Position numbers and translations under genes: made by a program | Assembly (NCBI GenBank): GCA_037974665.1 | Contig: CM075783.1 | Coordinates: 42,049,712 to 42,113,711, forward strand | Length of the DNA: 64,000 nt | Direction of reading: 5' to 3' | From: Ehretia macrophylla | Lineage: Eukaryota > Streptophyta > Magnoliopsida > Boraginales > Ehretiaceae | In this document: positions 1-13,100 of the stretch, in pieces | How positions within the stretch are numbered: the stretch's first letter is position 1 | Layout of the letters: the number at the start of each line of letters is the position of its first letter | The notes under the pieces: generated by a model | Databases searched by the model: none | The model's input: the letters and a program-made list of their open reading frames with translations, nothing else | What the model was told of the DNA's origin: nothing

Positions 1-3000
1 CCAAACCTACCCATAGTGTTAAAGCTAACCAGAAAGCTTGATTCTTCTCCAAACCGATGGGAGGTTTCCACACCAGAAAATCCCCTAGCCAGTCTCTGCT
101 TGATGGAAGCTGATTAGTCGTCGAACTATTCATCCTCTGATCTCTGTCCTTGTATTTGTCGCTCCATGTTGCCGCGTAGCTGTAAATGAAAATAAGCCAC
201 AAGTGATTCATCAGCTTCCATTAAATTTCTCAGTTAAGCAGTGCAGTCTCTAGCAACATTTTGTCAAGATTAAGGAAAAAAGTGGAAGGCATCGATATAG
301 TTTTCACGAGCTGTATCAGTATGGTTAAATTCACAACTTTTTCTCGAATATTGAAGTCAATAGACATGAATTTAAAATGAGATACAAAAGTGAAAAGGGA
401 GGTTTTGCAGAGGACTAGTGTAAGGATATCTCCCAGATCATCAGGTGGCTCGCTATGGCTTTCCTAGGATCGGAAAAGTCCCTTCTTGTGTCCGGCTACT
501 AATCCTATTTATACATGAATATGCACGGATAGAGCAAAAGAGGAAATATAAGAAGATTCCAGATAAATAAAACGATCATTGACAAAAATATAAGATTCTG
601 TTTTCTTTTTTTCTTTGAGATAAGTGACAGTATTCTCAATGTGCATACCAGTAAGCATCGGTTGGCAGGAACAGGGTTAACTAAAATGAGAGCATCAATG
701 TCACAAGCAAGGCAGAGACCATGACGAGCTCGCCTCTACAAACTGAAGAAGGAAAGAACAGCAACATAGATATATTTCAAGAATGTATTGGACGAACTCA
801 ACTAAATTAATCTTGCTCGGGTTATAGCAAGCAAAAAATGTTTTGAATCACCAAAGAACTAAAAGCTGATTGTTGCAAGTGTCTAAGGTGAACTGATGTA
901 TACAATTTTTCCCGTCTTTAATTCCTTATTTTTATGGTTGGCTTCTTATTGAGTTTGGGAATTCTTTCTAGTACGTATATCAAGTAACTATACACCCTCC
1001 CATGGACCCCTCCCAGAAGACAGTCCATTCCCTCCCCTGAAAGAAAAAAAAAAGATCAAAAACAATGAGATTCAGAAGAACTTCTTGTGCTTGGAAGTAT
1101 CAGCAGGAACAATTTCAAACAACGATAACAGCAACATCTATTCTGTGTGGATTTTAGTCCTAGGGTTTCTCAAGCAATCACACTCTGTGTGGTTTTTGTG
1201 GACAGAAGGAGATAACTAGATATACGAAGCACCAACATTCCAATGAGAATTATATGGAAGGTGCTGGATTTGATTGGTATGCTGCTGAAAGTTGACCTGT
1301 TTTAGAGAAGAGAAAATCAATGGACTGGTATTTTACTTTGCTTCATCCCTGTCGAGTTTTCAATTTCTTAAACCTCCCACTCCTGTTAATATGAAATGGT
1401 TGAAAATAGCATTTGGCTCTATGAAACGCAATATTAATGGCAGCAGTAAACGCAATCCAGGTATATTGCGAGAGACCCTATGGGGCAGTCTACTGAATGT
1501 TTTCTGTGACTTCATGGGATTCGTAAAATTTCTGTGCCGAAATCAAGGCTCTTCTAACAGAATTCCGCTGCAATAAATGTTTATCTTCCAATTGTTGTCC
1601 TGCTATCATCTTCGCATAGATCATAAATCACTCAAACGTGATCTAATGAAATGCTACAAAGCCTATTTTGCCAGTGTTTCCTCACCAATTGATCCACGTG
1701 CTAGAAATACATGAGAGACAATGCTTCAATAGCAAACCAAAAGTAGCGTTCTTGTTAACATAAAACAGAGAAGTGTTTATGTAATAAACCTTACCTATCA
1801 TAGCTCGAACCAATCAGTGGTATGGTGACCATCTCTTCTTGGGATATCTTCAGCTTAGGTGCTTGTAATATGTAACGAAGGTCTGCAGCTTGGCGTCGAA
1901 TGCTGACACTGGGATGCTTCTTCTCCAATTGTTTGTAAAGAGCAATACAATCTGCATGACGGTTATTAGCTTCATATGCCATAGCAAGCCATATTTGTAT
2001 CTGAAACCACCAAAAACATATTTTCAAATTAGTTCATATCGTATAATTCAGTCAGCATAATAGTTAACTGTGCTGTGTTAGATTGTAACTCAAATTTCAT
2101 GCCCGAGCGCATCTTGAAGACAAGCAAGATACTAATCAAAGTAGAGTTACCCGCAACAGAAAATGATTAAGTGGCACACAAACGTTCTGTCCAAAAGAGG
2201 GTATAATGGGATTCTTGTGTGTTTGAGCGAGAGTTCGTCCAAAAAACAGTAACTATTATATTTAATATCACTTTGACAATAGCGAATTATCCGAGACATG
2301 AAATAGTAGACCGAATTATGGATGTAGCTCATAGGTAATTGAACGAAATAAATCTTGTGCACCGAGTAATCACAACAAAATGGTATCGGAGCTTTAAAAA
2401 CTCACCTCCCCGCCGAACAAAGTCGGCCTCGGAATGATTGTGAGAGCGCCTTCAAGAAACTCAATGGCACGCCCATACATTCCTTTCCCATATGCCTTCT
2501 GACCCAACTCAAACATTAGCTGAGCTGTTTTTCTACGCTCTGCTTGTTCTTGTGCTACCTACATTAGATTAAAAAACATACAAACACATAGAATCTTTAT
2601 CTCCACAATAGGATAAATAATAATTTGACGTTGATTTATATGAATATGACAGAAAAAAAACTTGTTCAATTAGGAGACATGGCTAGGGAGACAATTTCTT
2701 AAAAACCATAAGCACTTATTACAGTATATTATGGTATTGTACGTTTAACATGCAATTTTAACAAAATACAAAATACGTAAAATCACTTTTTCCTTACCTT
2801 TTACAATAATAATCTAATTGATTTATAAGAATATGACAAAAAACTTGTCCCGTTAGGCGGCATGGGTAGTGAGACACGTTCTTGAAAACCATAAGCACTT
2901 ATTTAATAATATTATAGTATTGTAAATGAGTCATGCAACTTCAACAAAATACTTGAGGTTACTTTCTTACTTTTTTGAGCACTGATATAAAAAAATATAT

Positions 3001-3805
3001 GATAAAAGGAAAAAAAAAACACTTGTTCCAGATTCAGGAATTCTTCCCAATGTAGACTAAAATAAATAATTTTTTCACTATATGATTATATATATAATTT
3101 TTTAGTAGGGACTAATTATTATTTTTAACTAAAAATATATTAATTTTTAATATTTTTTTTATAAAAAAAAATACATAAAATTTCAGTGACCCTCATGTAC
3201 CTCGGTCCCTGTCCATTAGGCGGAATGGCTAGTGAGAGACATTCTTAAAATCCATAGGCAGTACTTATTATATTATATTAGGTTTTTTTATATTTAACGT
3301 GCAACGCAACAAAATACTTGATGCGTTCCCTTACCTTTTCGAGCTCTTTTCGAACACGCAACCGCTTCTCCTCCTCAGACTCTTCTCGATCAAGACCCTC
3401 AGCCACCACCTCTTCATCAACACGGTTAGTCAACTCTTCAGCCTTCTTCTCAAGCTCCCTCATCTCCTCGATCTCCTTAACTCTCCTCCTCATCTCCACT
3501 TCCCAATCAAACCCATCATCAGCACCATCACCATCCACCCCTTCATCTTCATATCCATTCCCGTTCTCATCATCGCTCAGATTCTCATAATTCACAGCGT
3601 TTAAGTTTCCATTATTCTTTGCCTTGGCTCTCACAAGTAGGGCAACTAGTTTCTGCTTATAATTACATGATGATGAGTGATTTTGTAACACAACCTCGGA
3701 GGGTAGTATCGTCCGAGGTTTGTGTTCGATTATCGATGTGCGATTAGTGTACACGTGTCGTCTCGGGTCTAGTAGAAGTGTAGTGTTGCCTAAGAGTGCT
3801 GCCAT
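1..3805 (-). CDS. TPR-like protein, probably plastid-targeted (3' end outside window)
   Basis: Four exons join in one frame on the minus strand: 3805-3335, 2558-2406, 2000-1795 and 179-1 (the last continues past the left edge). All junctions are GT..AG, and phases fit (471 nt, 153 nt, 206 nt, with a serine codon split across the last intron). At least 336 residues are encoded. The N-terminus is basic and Ser/Thr-containing like a transit peptide, followed by a highly acidic, Glu/Arg-rich coiled-coil-like stretch (about residues 50-157). Exon 2 carries a TPR-like helix pair (AQLMFELGQKAYGKGMYGRA), and exon 3 another (IQIWLAMAYEANNRHADCIA). The C-terminal exon ends in a hydrophobic segment (FWLALTLWVGL). 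This matches in outline conserved plant TPR-superfamily proteins annotated as chloroplast. TPR folds bind protein partners; the partner is unknown. The ATG at 3805 is the first in frame. Confidence 0.8.
2618..3325. repeat. Intron 1 of the TPR-like gene: three copies of a dispersed ~150-bp repeat
   Basis: Three related stretches lie at about 2618-2775, 2802-2965 and 3208-3325. Each has, in order, a word like TTATAAGAATATGACA (missing in the third copy), a word like TTAGGCGGAATGG followed by TAGTGAGACA, then CCATAAGCACTTATT, and finally ATGCAATTTTAACAAAATAC. Diverged copies occur in introns of the ABC transporter (7750-7815 and 8090-8250) and of PHT2;1 (about 31553-31830 and 32030-32125), all in the same plus-strand orientation. 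No clear terminal inverted repeat or RNA polymerase III box was found, so the class is unknown. Confidence 0.5.
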
Positions 3806-4334
3806 GTTGGGATGGAGGGAGGGAGGGAGGGAGAAGAGAGGAGGGTGATGGAGGTTTTTTCAGTTGGTGAAACGTGGAAGATGATAATAATAAGATATTT
3901 TTCTTCTTGGGGTAGTGAAATGACGTAAAAGGACATGAATTGTGTTCATGTTGCGTGATGAAGTGGGGAAGTGCTGAGGGTGAATTTGTCAAAAAGAGTG
4001 ATGAGTACGTGGATGTAAATTATGTTACGTACTGAGATGGGAAAGTGATGAGGTGAGTTTTGTCTAAACAGGTATAATGAGAACGTGGCTTATGTTGACT
4101 TGTGGAAACGCAAGGGAGTGGCATCTGCTAACAGTTTCAAGTTTTGTCACGGCAACTTTTTACTTTCCTTGCCTCCAAGGTGCAGCTCCGATGGCAATGC
4201 CAGAGCGGAGCAATTTGTAGAGTGCGTGATTTAAATTCGTTATATTTAAAGATTTTTATAGTGTAATTAATTTGAGATTAAATTTTTAATTGAATTGATA
4301 TACATATATTGAAAAATACTATTATACTTGTGTG

Positions 4335-4820
4335 ATAAGGGTGAAAAATATCGTCATTTACTAAAAATACTTTTATACTCCTGAAGCATCATTTACCACG
4401 TAAACAGGGAGGTCCGTCATGAGAAGACTAACCTCCGCACCTCAACAACCTCTCGATAACTTTCCAAATCAGACCTCCCGATAATATCTTAAGTTAGACC
4501 TCCCAATAACATCCCAAAAATCTTATCCAAATGCCAGTTCACCCGACAGAATCTGCGGATGTCAGAATATGTCAATTTTTCTCTCATCCAAAGGGTATAA
4601 AATGCGCCCAAGCACTCTTCAGGAGAGGTAACTAATTCATTTTCTTGAGATTATCTACACTTTCCTTCTTCTAACACCCAACTAATTTAAGCTTTAGAGT
4701 GCTAACGCAGGGCCACCCCCTGCAGCTCCATTTCTGTTTTGCAGGCTAAAGAAGGTCATCTCGAGTCAACCTTCCGAATTTAGCCTACCAGATTTATACC
4801 TTAACAATGTGGATTTTATC
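4335..4820 (+). repeat. Possible LTR-retrotransposon remnant or solo LTR
   Basis: The stretch begins TGTGATAAGGGTGAAAAATA. It contains a TATA-like GGGTATAAAATGCGCCC near 4594 followed by a C/T-rich leader-like region, and it ends near TTTTATCAATTGG, which resembles an LTR end running into a primer-binding region. No matching target duplication or second LTR was found, so this is a weak call based on composition and layout. Confidence 0.25.
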
Positions 4821-5460
4821 AATTGGTAGTTAAACTCCATCGAAAAAACCAGTGGTTGGGCTCCCTTAAAAAAATTAGTAGTTGAGCTCCGTTGGATTCT
4901 CACATCAACAAAAAAAAAAAAAAAAACATTTTACTTTCCTTTTATCTGAGAGGGTTAGATGAAGCAATCGAATAACGGTTTATTATAATTAAATATTTTA
5001 ATTTTAAATTTAAATTTTCATCATATATACTATCTGATATTTAACTAATTTATAGCATGGTTTAAAATGTACAACTATATCCCGAGATTTATAATTTTAA
5101 GTTGAATCTAGTATAAGGTGAATTTTTCGTAATAAAACATACATTTTACCTTCCTTTCTTTCTTTTCTTATTGTTTTTGAAAAACACCGGGTGGTAGGGT
5201 TCTATAAAACTCAACATAGTAAAATTTGTTTACTAGTTTAAATATATTAAGAGTTGTTGTCCGCAATTATAGATGTTAAGGTTCAAGGTTGAAAATTTAC
5301 TATAAAATCAAATTTAGACCCCGATTACAGATGATGATGTCAAATTTGGGTTTTGTCTATATCTTTTTTAACCTTAGTCTAGTGGTTTTTTTTGGTTAGA
5401 ACATTTGCAAAGAAGAAGAGGTGAGATGGGTTCCGGCTTTTACTAGTCTCTCAGTGGGCG

Positions 5461-5824
5461 ACACTATGAAATGATTTTCGACGATATTAAGTTATTTTTA
5501 TCAAAGGTAGTAAAATAAAAAATATATTAAATTTAAAAATTTTTAGAGATTCAAATATTATTTTAATTTAAATATATATGGGACCTATCACTTTTTACAA
5601 CTTTTGAGGCAAAATAGATCTCTAAATTATATTTGGGTGCTAAAGTTAGAGACCCAAATATAATTTAGAGACCTATTTTGCCTCAAAAATTATAAAAAGT
5701 GATGGGTTTCATGTATATTTAAATCAAAAATAATATTTGAATCTTTAAAAATTTTTAAATTTAATATATTTTTTATTTTACCACACATCTGATAATGATA
5801 GCCTTATAAAATAATTTGAGAGTG
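5461..5824. mobile_element. Foldback (long inverted-repeat) MITE-like element
   Basis: The two halves are long imperfect reverse complements. The left arm includes AAATATATTAAATTTAAAAA near 5520 and GAGGCAAAATAGATCTCTAA near 5606; the right arm contains their complements near 5760 and 5670. The centre is a short spacer around 5637-5650. The outer ends (CACTATGAAATGATTTT and the complement of AATAATTTGAGAGTG) also pair imperfectly. I could not fix a target-site duplication, so the superfamily is unassigned. A transcript through it would form a long hairpin. Confidence 0.65.
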
Positions 5825-6061
5825 TAATATACGTGAAAATGAGAGTAATTGTATATCTTTCTTATGGTTTAGTTTGCTTTACCAAGATGTGAGGTCTTAT
5901 TTATGGGCCCTTGCCCCTTTGCCATCTCCAAGATGTTTGCGAGTCTCAAGGCCTAGTTCGCCACCAAGTCCAGTTCCAAAACCACATATTTTAGCTTTTT
6001 TATAATATTTTAATTGAAACATAAAAAAAAATCATTTCAATATATGTCTTGTTACAATAGT

Positions 6062-6455
6062 GGATAAATTTCACACTTAGTCTCTATTATTTACCATTTT
6101 TTTAAAATTGATCCTTAATGTTTTAAAAGATTTATAGAGGTCCTTAATATTTACAAAGTGATTTAAAATGATCCTTATTATTTAAAACTAATCAATTTAA
6201 TCCCTATTATTTCTCATAAAATTTTATTTAGTCTCCAAATAAGGATAACATGGATTGAATTGATTTTTTTTAAGAAACAGTAGGGATTAAATTAAATTTT
6301 TTAAAAAATAATAAAGATCAAATTGATTAAGTTTGAACAAAAAGAATCATTTTGAATATATTTTGTAAACATTAGAGACCTCTATGAATATTTTAAAATA
6401 GTATGCTATATTAAAAAAATATTTAAATAATAGGGACTAATTGTGAAATTTACCC
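6062..6455. mobile_element. MITE with 9-10 bp target duplication (Mutator-like)
   Basis: A 394-bp element with terminal inverted repeats: the left end reads GGATAAATTTCACACTTAGT, and the right end is the complement of GGGTAAATTTCACAATTAGT. It is flanked on both sides by TTACAATAG(T), at 6052-6061 and 6456-6465. A 9-10 bp duplication fits Mutator-like elements. It has no coding capacity. Confidence 0.75.
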
Positions 6456-7097
6456 TTACAATAGTTAAAAAACTTTTGTATAAACTAAAATTGTTATGAC
6501 AATTTTATTTAATTACAACTGTTAAATTTTTTTATAACTTTTTATTAAAAATTACTCACGAAATTACTATTTTTCAATGATTTAAAAATTACTTTAAACT
6601 TATATAGAATGGTTAAATAATTGTAATTAGAGTTTTTTTTTTTAAATGATAAGGGAATTTAGTTGGAAAATTCAACCACTGAATTATCTGTCATAACTTA
6701 ACTATCAACTAGTAAAATCATGATGCAATAGTACATTCCTACAAATATATCTAATCAATTAAAAATAAAATTTTAAAATAAAAAAATATCAAACACATAA
6801 TCTCAAAAAAAATAATTTTACTCTCATTATCGATGTTACGAGATAATTGTAATTAGAGTTAAGTATGAATTCAACCTTCGTGGTAATAAAAAAATAAAAA
6901 GGGGGCCCCTACTTTGCGTACCGCAGCCGTTTGAGTCCAAGTTTCCTTCAACTGGTAAAAATCGTACAACCTTACGCGACAGCCACAGAGCCTCAGACGC
7001 AACGACTTCCTTAAACTGCTCTCTCTTCCACAACACATTCACATACACACATCACCACATGCACTTTCTCACTCTGACCATAAAATCTAGTCTCTCT

Positions 7098-7120
7098 CAC
7101 ACACACACACACACACACAC
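7098..7120. repeat. (CA)n microsatellite in the 5' leader of the ABC transporter
   Basis: An uninterrupted CA dinucleotide run of 23 bases preceded by a CT-rich stretch, about 70 bases upstream of the ATG at 7188. It probably lies in the 5' UTR or core promoter of the ABC transporter gene. Confidence 0.85.
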
Positions 7121-7187
7121 TCACCTCACATACCAACATAGATAAACATCAAAGAACAAACTAACTCAATCCTTGTTACTGCACACC

Positions 7188-10100
7188 ATGTCTCAACCTC
7201 TTCTAACAAATTCTCAACTATTATACAGCACTAGTATATCAATCCCACATCGAAGAATACCAATCAAGATTCATAAAAAAAGCTTCCATTTTGATGCAAA
7301 CAAAGCCACACACCATTTTCGTACTAATAAAAGACCATTTGTTTGCATTTCGCCATTGAAATCATCAGCTACTGTCAATGGCTACACTTTGCATAACTAT
7401 GGTGAAGAAGAAGAAGAAGAAGATGAAGAAGATAAGGGGGGAGAAAGCAAAGTGGGGTTGTGGAGAAAATGGGTTGAGTTTGTGAGGGAGGCGGTGCCAG
7501 GTGGGAGGTGGTGGAGGTTGTCTGAAGATGGAGGAGATGGAGATGTGGATGTGGGGATGACAGCAAAGCCTGTGACTGTTGTCTACGCGCTTCAGCGGAT
7601 GTGGGAGTTGATAGCTCAAGATCGTTGGATCATTTTTATTGCTTTTTCTGCACTTATTCTTACTGCTGTAAGTTTTTTTCTTTTCAATGGAATGTGTAGA
7701 ATGTTAATTTTCTGGCAATCGCCGTGTTTTATCCAAATTGCACGTGTTTATCATCGTAATAATATAGTGAATTGTGACTTATAAGAATATAACAAAAATA
7801 CTCCTGCTGTTGTATAGCTTGGAAGGTTAGGATATTCTCAATGACATTCAATTTGATGTTAAGTGCAAATTGTATATGATTAAGAATGTTAAAAACACTC
7901 TTTTGAATAGGGCGATTCGTGTAGCTTGGAACATAGATGAAAGAATCGCTAGATAGGGATTCTACATTGCTTCCCAGCTGATGTACATGTTTTTCGGAGT
8001 TTCCTATCAATGAAATCTTGCTTACTTCACGCAAAAAAGAAAAAAATAAATAAATAATTCTCCTCCTGTTAGAATAGGAAGTGGCAATTGTCACCATAAT
8101 AATCTAATAAATTGCGTTTCATAAGAATATAATAAAAATACTCCCGGGTGGTAGAAGAGAAAGAGGTAATGAGTCACATTCTTATAAATCTTGCACTTAT
8201 GAGATTATGATGTTACAAGCTTTAACGTACAAATTTGGCAAAATAAGGGATTTTTTTTTCTTGTTTAGCCATATTAATTTTGTGGAGTGGAGGCATGGTT
8301 TTAGTCTTAGTGTAACCTCTAAAATGGTATAGTTGACAAATTGTGGATGATATGCATTGTTAGTGCAAGAATTCAATGTTCCTCCACATGCATCAATTGG
8401 TTTATTTTTCGGGATTTAATTTACTGAAAACTTGTTACTCTTCAGTTACAGTTCTAAGGGCTCATTCTTGATATTAAGCTATGAGATATTTTTTTTTTTG
8501 AAAGTTAAAACAAAATATTAAGTCATGAGATATTAAAGACTGTCCATATGAATTCTTTCACAAACTTTAGATTGGATACATAGGGTTGTGATTATGCAAG
8601 TTGAGGCGAATACGAGGTTGTTCAAGTTTAGTTTGATTTCTAAACTAGCTTACAAATCATATCCAAGCATTGTTTGTTGCTTAAAGAACCAATGTCAAAT
8701 AAGCTTTCACAGATCCAATCACATGCCGAGCTTGAGCAGCTTGATCAATTTAAATAGATTTATTCAAATGCTTAGTAATTGGACAAGCTCGAGCTGAAAT
8801 TAAAAAAATAATGAGCACTCAATTGTAGTCAAGCTTAGCTGAATTTTTCCCTAAAAGATTTCAAACAAGCTTTTAACGAGCAATCTTGAGCCAAACTCCG
8901 AGTAGCTTGATTCTTTTTGTAGCTGTAAGAACATAATGAACCTCGGGTTAATGAATAAGGTGTAATGTAATATGGAGGGCGATTAAGAAGTAAGCATCAA
9001 AATTAACTGTTGATGTTTATCAATCTTGAACGCTGCAGTCATTGCAAGAACTAGAATGCAAATTCCTCTTTTCAGAATTACTGATATGCAGTTGCATTGT
9101 CTTCTCCTTCCGATTTGATTTTCTTTCTGAATTGTATTGTATTTTTGTTTCCCAGCTTTCAGAGATCTCCATTCCACATTTTCTTACAGCATCCATCTTT
9201 TCTGCACAAAGTGGAAACATTAGTGTGTTCCAACAAAACGTGCGCCTATTGGTTCTACTATCCTTGACTTCAGGAATATGCAGGTTAAAATCTTGTACGG
9301 TCAGAGTTCCCTTCTTTTCTCCAGTATGCGGACTAGTGAATTGATTGAAGTACATAAGAAATCAGTTTATTCACTTCCACATGTCATACATGATGAGCAT
9401 TAAAATGCATTCATTATGTGCAACTTAATGTGCTTCCTAGTTTGTGTGGTTTCCATTTTGTATAGCATTTTGCATTTCTCTGTATGAAAATTCACTTAAT
9501 GGGAAGTGCAAGGTCTCAGGTGCTGATTCTGTCATTTTGTTCAAACTTGCAGCGGTGTGCGAGGTTGCTACTTTGGCATTGCAAATATGATCCTGGTTGG
9601 TATTGCAACCTTAAGTTAGCCTTTCCACATTCAATGAGTAAACTGAAAGTGCTTTGTCCACCTCTTGAATGTTTAGTTTTTGTATTACTATCCAGTTATA
9701 CCATATAATTAGATTGACTACTTTGGACATTGGGCTGCATTTGTTAAATATCTGGAGAAAGTTTGTATTTCTCAAAACACTGATTAGCTCCAGTGATGTT
9801 ACTGTCTTACCTGACAATATGGGCTCAAAATTCGACTAGAATAGCATCATTAACTTCTGTTGAAATGTTTCGAGATATTTTGATTGAAATACTAACCACC
9901 CCGGTTCAATATGATATGCAGGTCCAGCGGATGAGGGAAAAGTTATACTCCAGTCTTCTTCGGCAGGTTTCTGAAATATATAGACACTTTCTTTCGTCAA
10001 TAAGCATCATTTATCCATCTCATCAGCATTATCGATTGATTTACTTCCTTTGTAGGATATATCTTTTTTTGACTCTGAAACAGTTGGAGATTTGACAAGT

Positions 10101-13100
10101 AGGCTTGGGGCAGATTGTCAACAAGTGTCACGTGTTATAGGGAATGATCTTAATATGATATTGCGCAATGCTCTGCAGGTTAGTTCTGAGTAAGTCAAAC
10201 ATTTTTCACTGTTTGGCTATTAGTAGCAAAAACTGATCATTCGCTACCTAATCCAGGGGACAGGTGCGCTCATCTACTTGTTGATTTTGTCATGGCCACT
10301 TGGATTGTGCACATTGGGAATATGCTGTACAATATTAATCATAATGCTGTTTTATAGTCAGTAAGATCTCACGGTTCTCTTATTTTATATAGATCACTAG
10401 TCTCAGGTTTTGGTTTTCATTTCCAATGACACATATGTCGTAAATTATATATAAGAGACTCAGACATGTCAAGGCTCAACTGTTTTGCAACAAAATCTCT
10501 ATGCATGATGGGTAATTAGTCAACCAATTTATATAAAAAATGTTCTTGACATACCAATTAGGTGAAGAAAAGTAAAATATTTTAGAAATATAAAAGATGG
10601 CATTCAAGGCTTTGTTGAATTCCTTTCTTTTCTGGGTGCGTGGCATGACAACTAGTCAAAGGATGAACATGGCTTGAAAAATTGAAAAAGTTATTCGTTT
10701 CTTTATATAATAGAACCATAATCACTGGCATTGGCCTCAACTCAACTTCCAAATGCGTGTGTATGATGTAACCTGAAGTTGGCAAATTTCATTACTCGAT
10801 CTGCATGGAAACAGGCTTTGAACCCTTGCCTTTGATAACACGTCTCCTTTTAAGTACATGACATCAAAGACCACCTCAGGCTGTCATGGACATGCCTGCC
10901 CTCTTTGTATTTCCTCTCGGTGAGTGTTCCGCATGAAGAGTCGCACCTTGCTGGCAAGCCACGTGAAAGGCTTGGCTGCCTTTGCCCAAAATAGAATATG
11001 TCTGGCTTCATGAGGGTTTGAATTCTTGAGTTGTAGCTAAGATAATGTCTAGGATGTACTACTCAGGCCCTCCATGGGCACCGATTCCGAGTATCTTTTA
11101 TTTTCAGGTCAGTCCTCTAAGCTTAATGTCTGCATGGCATCAGTTCCTTATGACCAGGGCATGGCCCAGATATATTAAGGCACTTAACACAAAAACATTG
11201 TAACCACCAAGAGCAATCAACTCGGTGTTTTTCACTGCCCTTGCCCCACTGCATCTTCCTGGCTTGCTACGTGCCTCAATGCTAAATCGACGATATCATA
11301 CCATTTCAGTTTTTATCTACTATGTTCCAATCTAAGTTTAAGCCGCCTTTCAGAAACCCATGACAGTTGTACCTAGATCTGGATTAGTTAGTGAAGAAGA
11401 TGAAGCCGACTGATAATAGGCAAATCATTATGAGTTTGAGATCTCTTAGTATAGTGAATAAAAGCAATATCAAAACCTTCAATTTCTGTACTTTTTTGTT
11501 GCTATAATGGCACTCAATTCTACTCTGCTTCTTGCTCAGGTACCAAAAGAAAGCAGCCAGGTTAATTCAAGAGTTCACTGCATCTGGAAATGAAGTAATG
11601 TGAAAATGTTTTGTCAACTATTTTGGTGGTTAGAACTGCCTAAAGTTTTGTATATTAACATTTTCTCTTTGACACTTTGAAGGTTGCTCAAGAAACGCTC
11701 TCCCTGATGAGAACTGTTCGAGTTTATGGGACAGAGCAGCATGAACTTGGAAGGTATTTCGTTACTTAGTTGTATATGTGTTGTTCAATTTCTTTCATGT
11801 AATATGGGTAGGATGAATCGACGACCACTGTTACATACAAATGCCTCTTATGTCATATATCCTGCTTTGTGAATAGGTACAAGCACTGGCTGGTAAAATT
11901 AGCAGATATAAGCTTGCGGCAGAGTGCTGCATATGGATTTTGGAACTTCGGTTTCAACACTCTCTATCATTCTACACAGGTCAAGACCTTTCTTGTCTTT
12001 GTACCAAATCTTTGTTTGCTCCCCCGCTTAAATTGTACTTATACTGCTTCAGCGACTTAATACTTTACCATTAAAGAAATTCAGGCAATGGAGGTTTGCC
12101 CAAAATAGAGTTTGTTGAGAATCATGACGTTCCATCCTTAAACCAATTGGTGCTAGGTTGAGTAGCCCAAGATCTCATATACTCGTCTTGAATGTCCTAA
12201 TTTGTCCATGTGGGACCAGTGTATTAAAAGGTGCGCCCTCAGCGCCTTAACAGGCTAAGGCGAGGCGATTTCAGCAAGGCGCACCAAGGCATGCAAGGCG
12301 ACCACGACGCGCCTTGTTGCGCCTTGCTGCGCCTTGCTGCGCCTTTGTATATTTATTTATTTTTTCAGTAAATTTTCTTTTTTATTCGTTAGTATGTGTG
12401 CAAAGTACTTGATTATTCCTTGACTTCTAGATATTTCTAAGTCAAACCCCAAAAGAAGAAAAAGAAGACAGAAGAAGAAACCATAGAAGAAGACAAAAGC
12501 ATCTAGTCATGATGCTTAGATGATGTTGATGATATATAATGTAATGCTTTTTGATGAATATATGTATCTTCTTTGATTTCATAGCCTATTTTTCATAATA
12601 TAAGAAATGCGCCTCACTTCGCTAAGGCGCGCGCCTTTGCCTTTCGCCTTGCGCCTAGGCACTAGGACCCCCTAGCGCCTTAGTTCGCCTTACACCTTTT
12701 TATACACTGTGTGGGACAATTGGATTCTTCTACAGTGTTGGTTTGGCATCCTATGTTGCTTAAATTGGCTGACTTGTACACCGTGTCTCCCATGACAACG
12801 CACACCCCCTCCTTCCCCCAAGCAACACCCCACAAAAATAAAGGAAAGAAAAAGAACTGTAGATGACCATTCGGGGAGTAAGCACAGGATTAGGATACCA
12901 GAAAGAGGGCTTTAGAACAATAAAACAGTGAGAACTAAGCCCTTTCATTATCAACAAGTTAACGTCAACTTTGCTCTGCACAATAATTTTATAGGTTATT
13001 GCTGTGCTGATAGGAGGACTGTCTATTCTGAAAGGTCACATTACTGCAGAGCAGCTCACTAAGTTCATACTATACAGTGAATGGCTGATCTTCTCAGCAT

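Larger units (their letters stand above)
3806..7187. other. Intergenic spacer, AT-rich, with transposon remnants
   Basis: This is the shared upstream region of the divergent TPR-like gene (minus) and the ABC transporter (plus). It holds a possible LTR remnant (about 4335-4820), a foldback element (about 5461-5824) and a MITE (6062-6455), each listed separately. The remainder is AT-rich with no protein-like open frame. Confidence 0.6.

Noticed and set aside
1292-1576. A 94-residue plus-strand frame in intron 3 of the TPR-like gene
   Set aside because: No family resemblance; it lies within an intron of a gene on the other strand and reads like random AT-rich sequence.
3278-3604. Open frames on the plus strand over 3299-3604
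   Set aside because: Antisense shadows of exon 1 of the TPR-like gene; low-complexity Ser/Ile-rich translations with no family resemblance.
7173-7187. Five-codon upstream extension of the ABC transporter
   Set aside because: It would start at TTG; the ATG at 7188 is the first normal plant start codon in frame.
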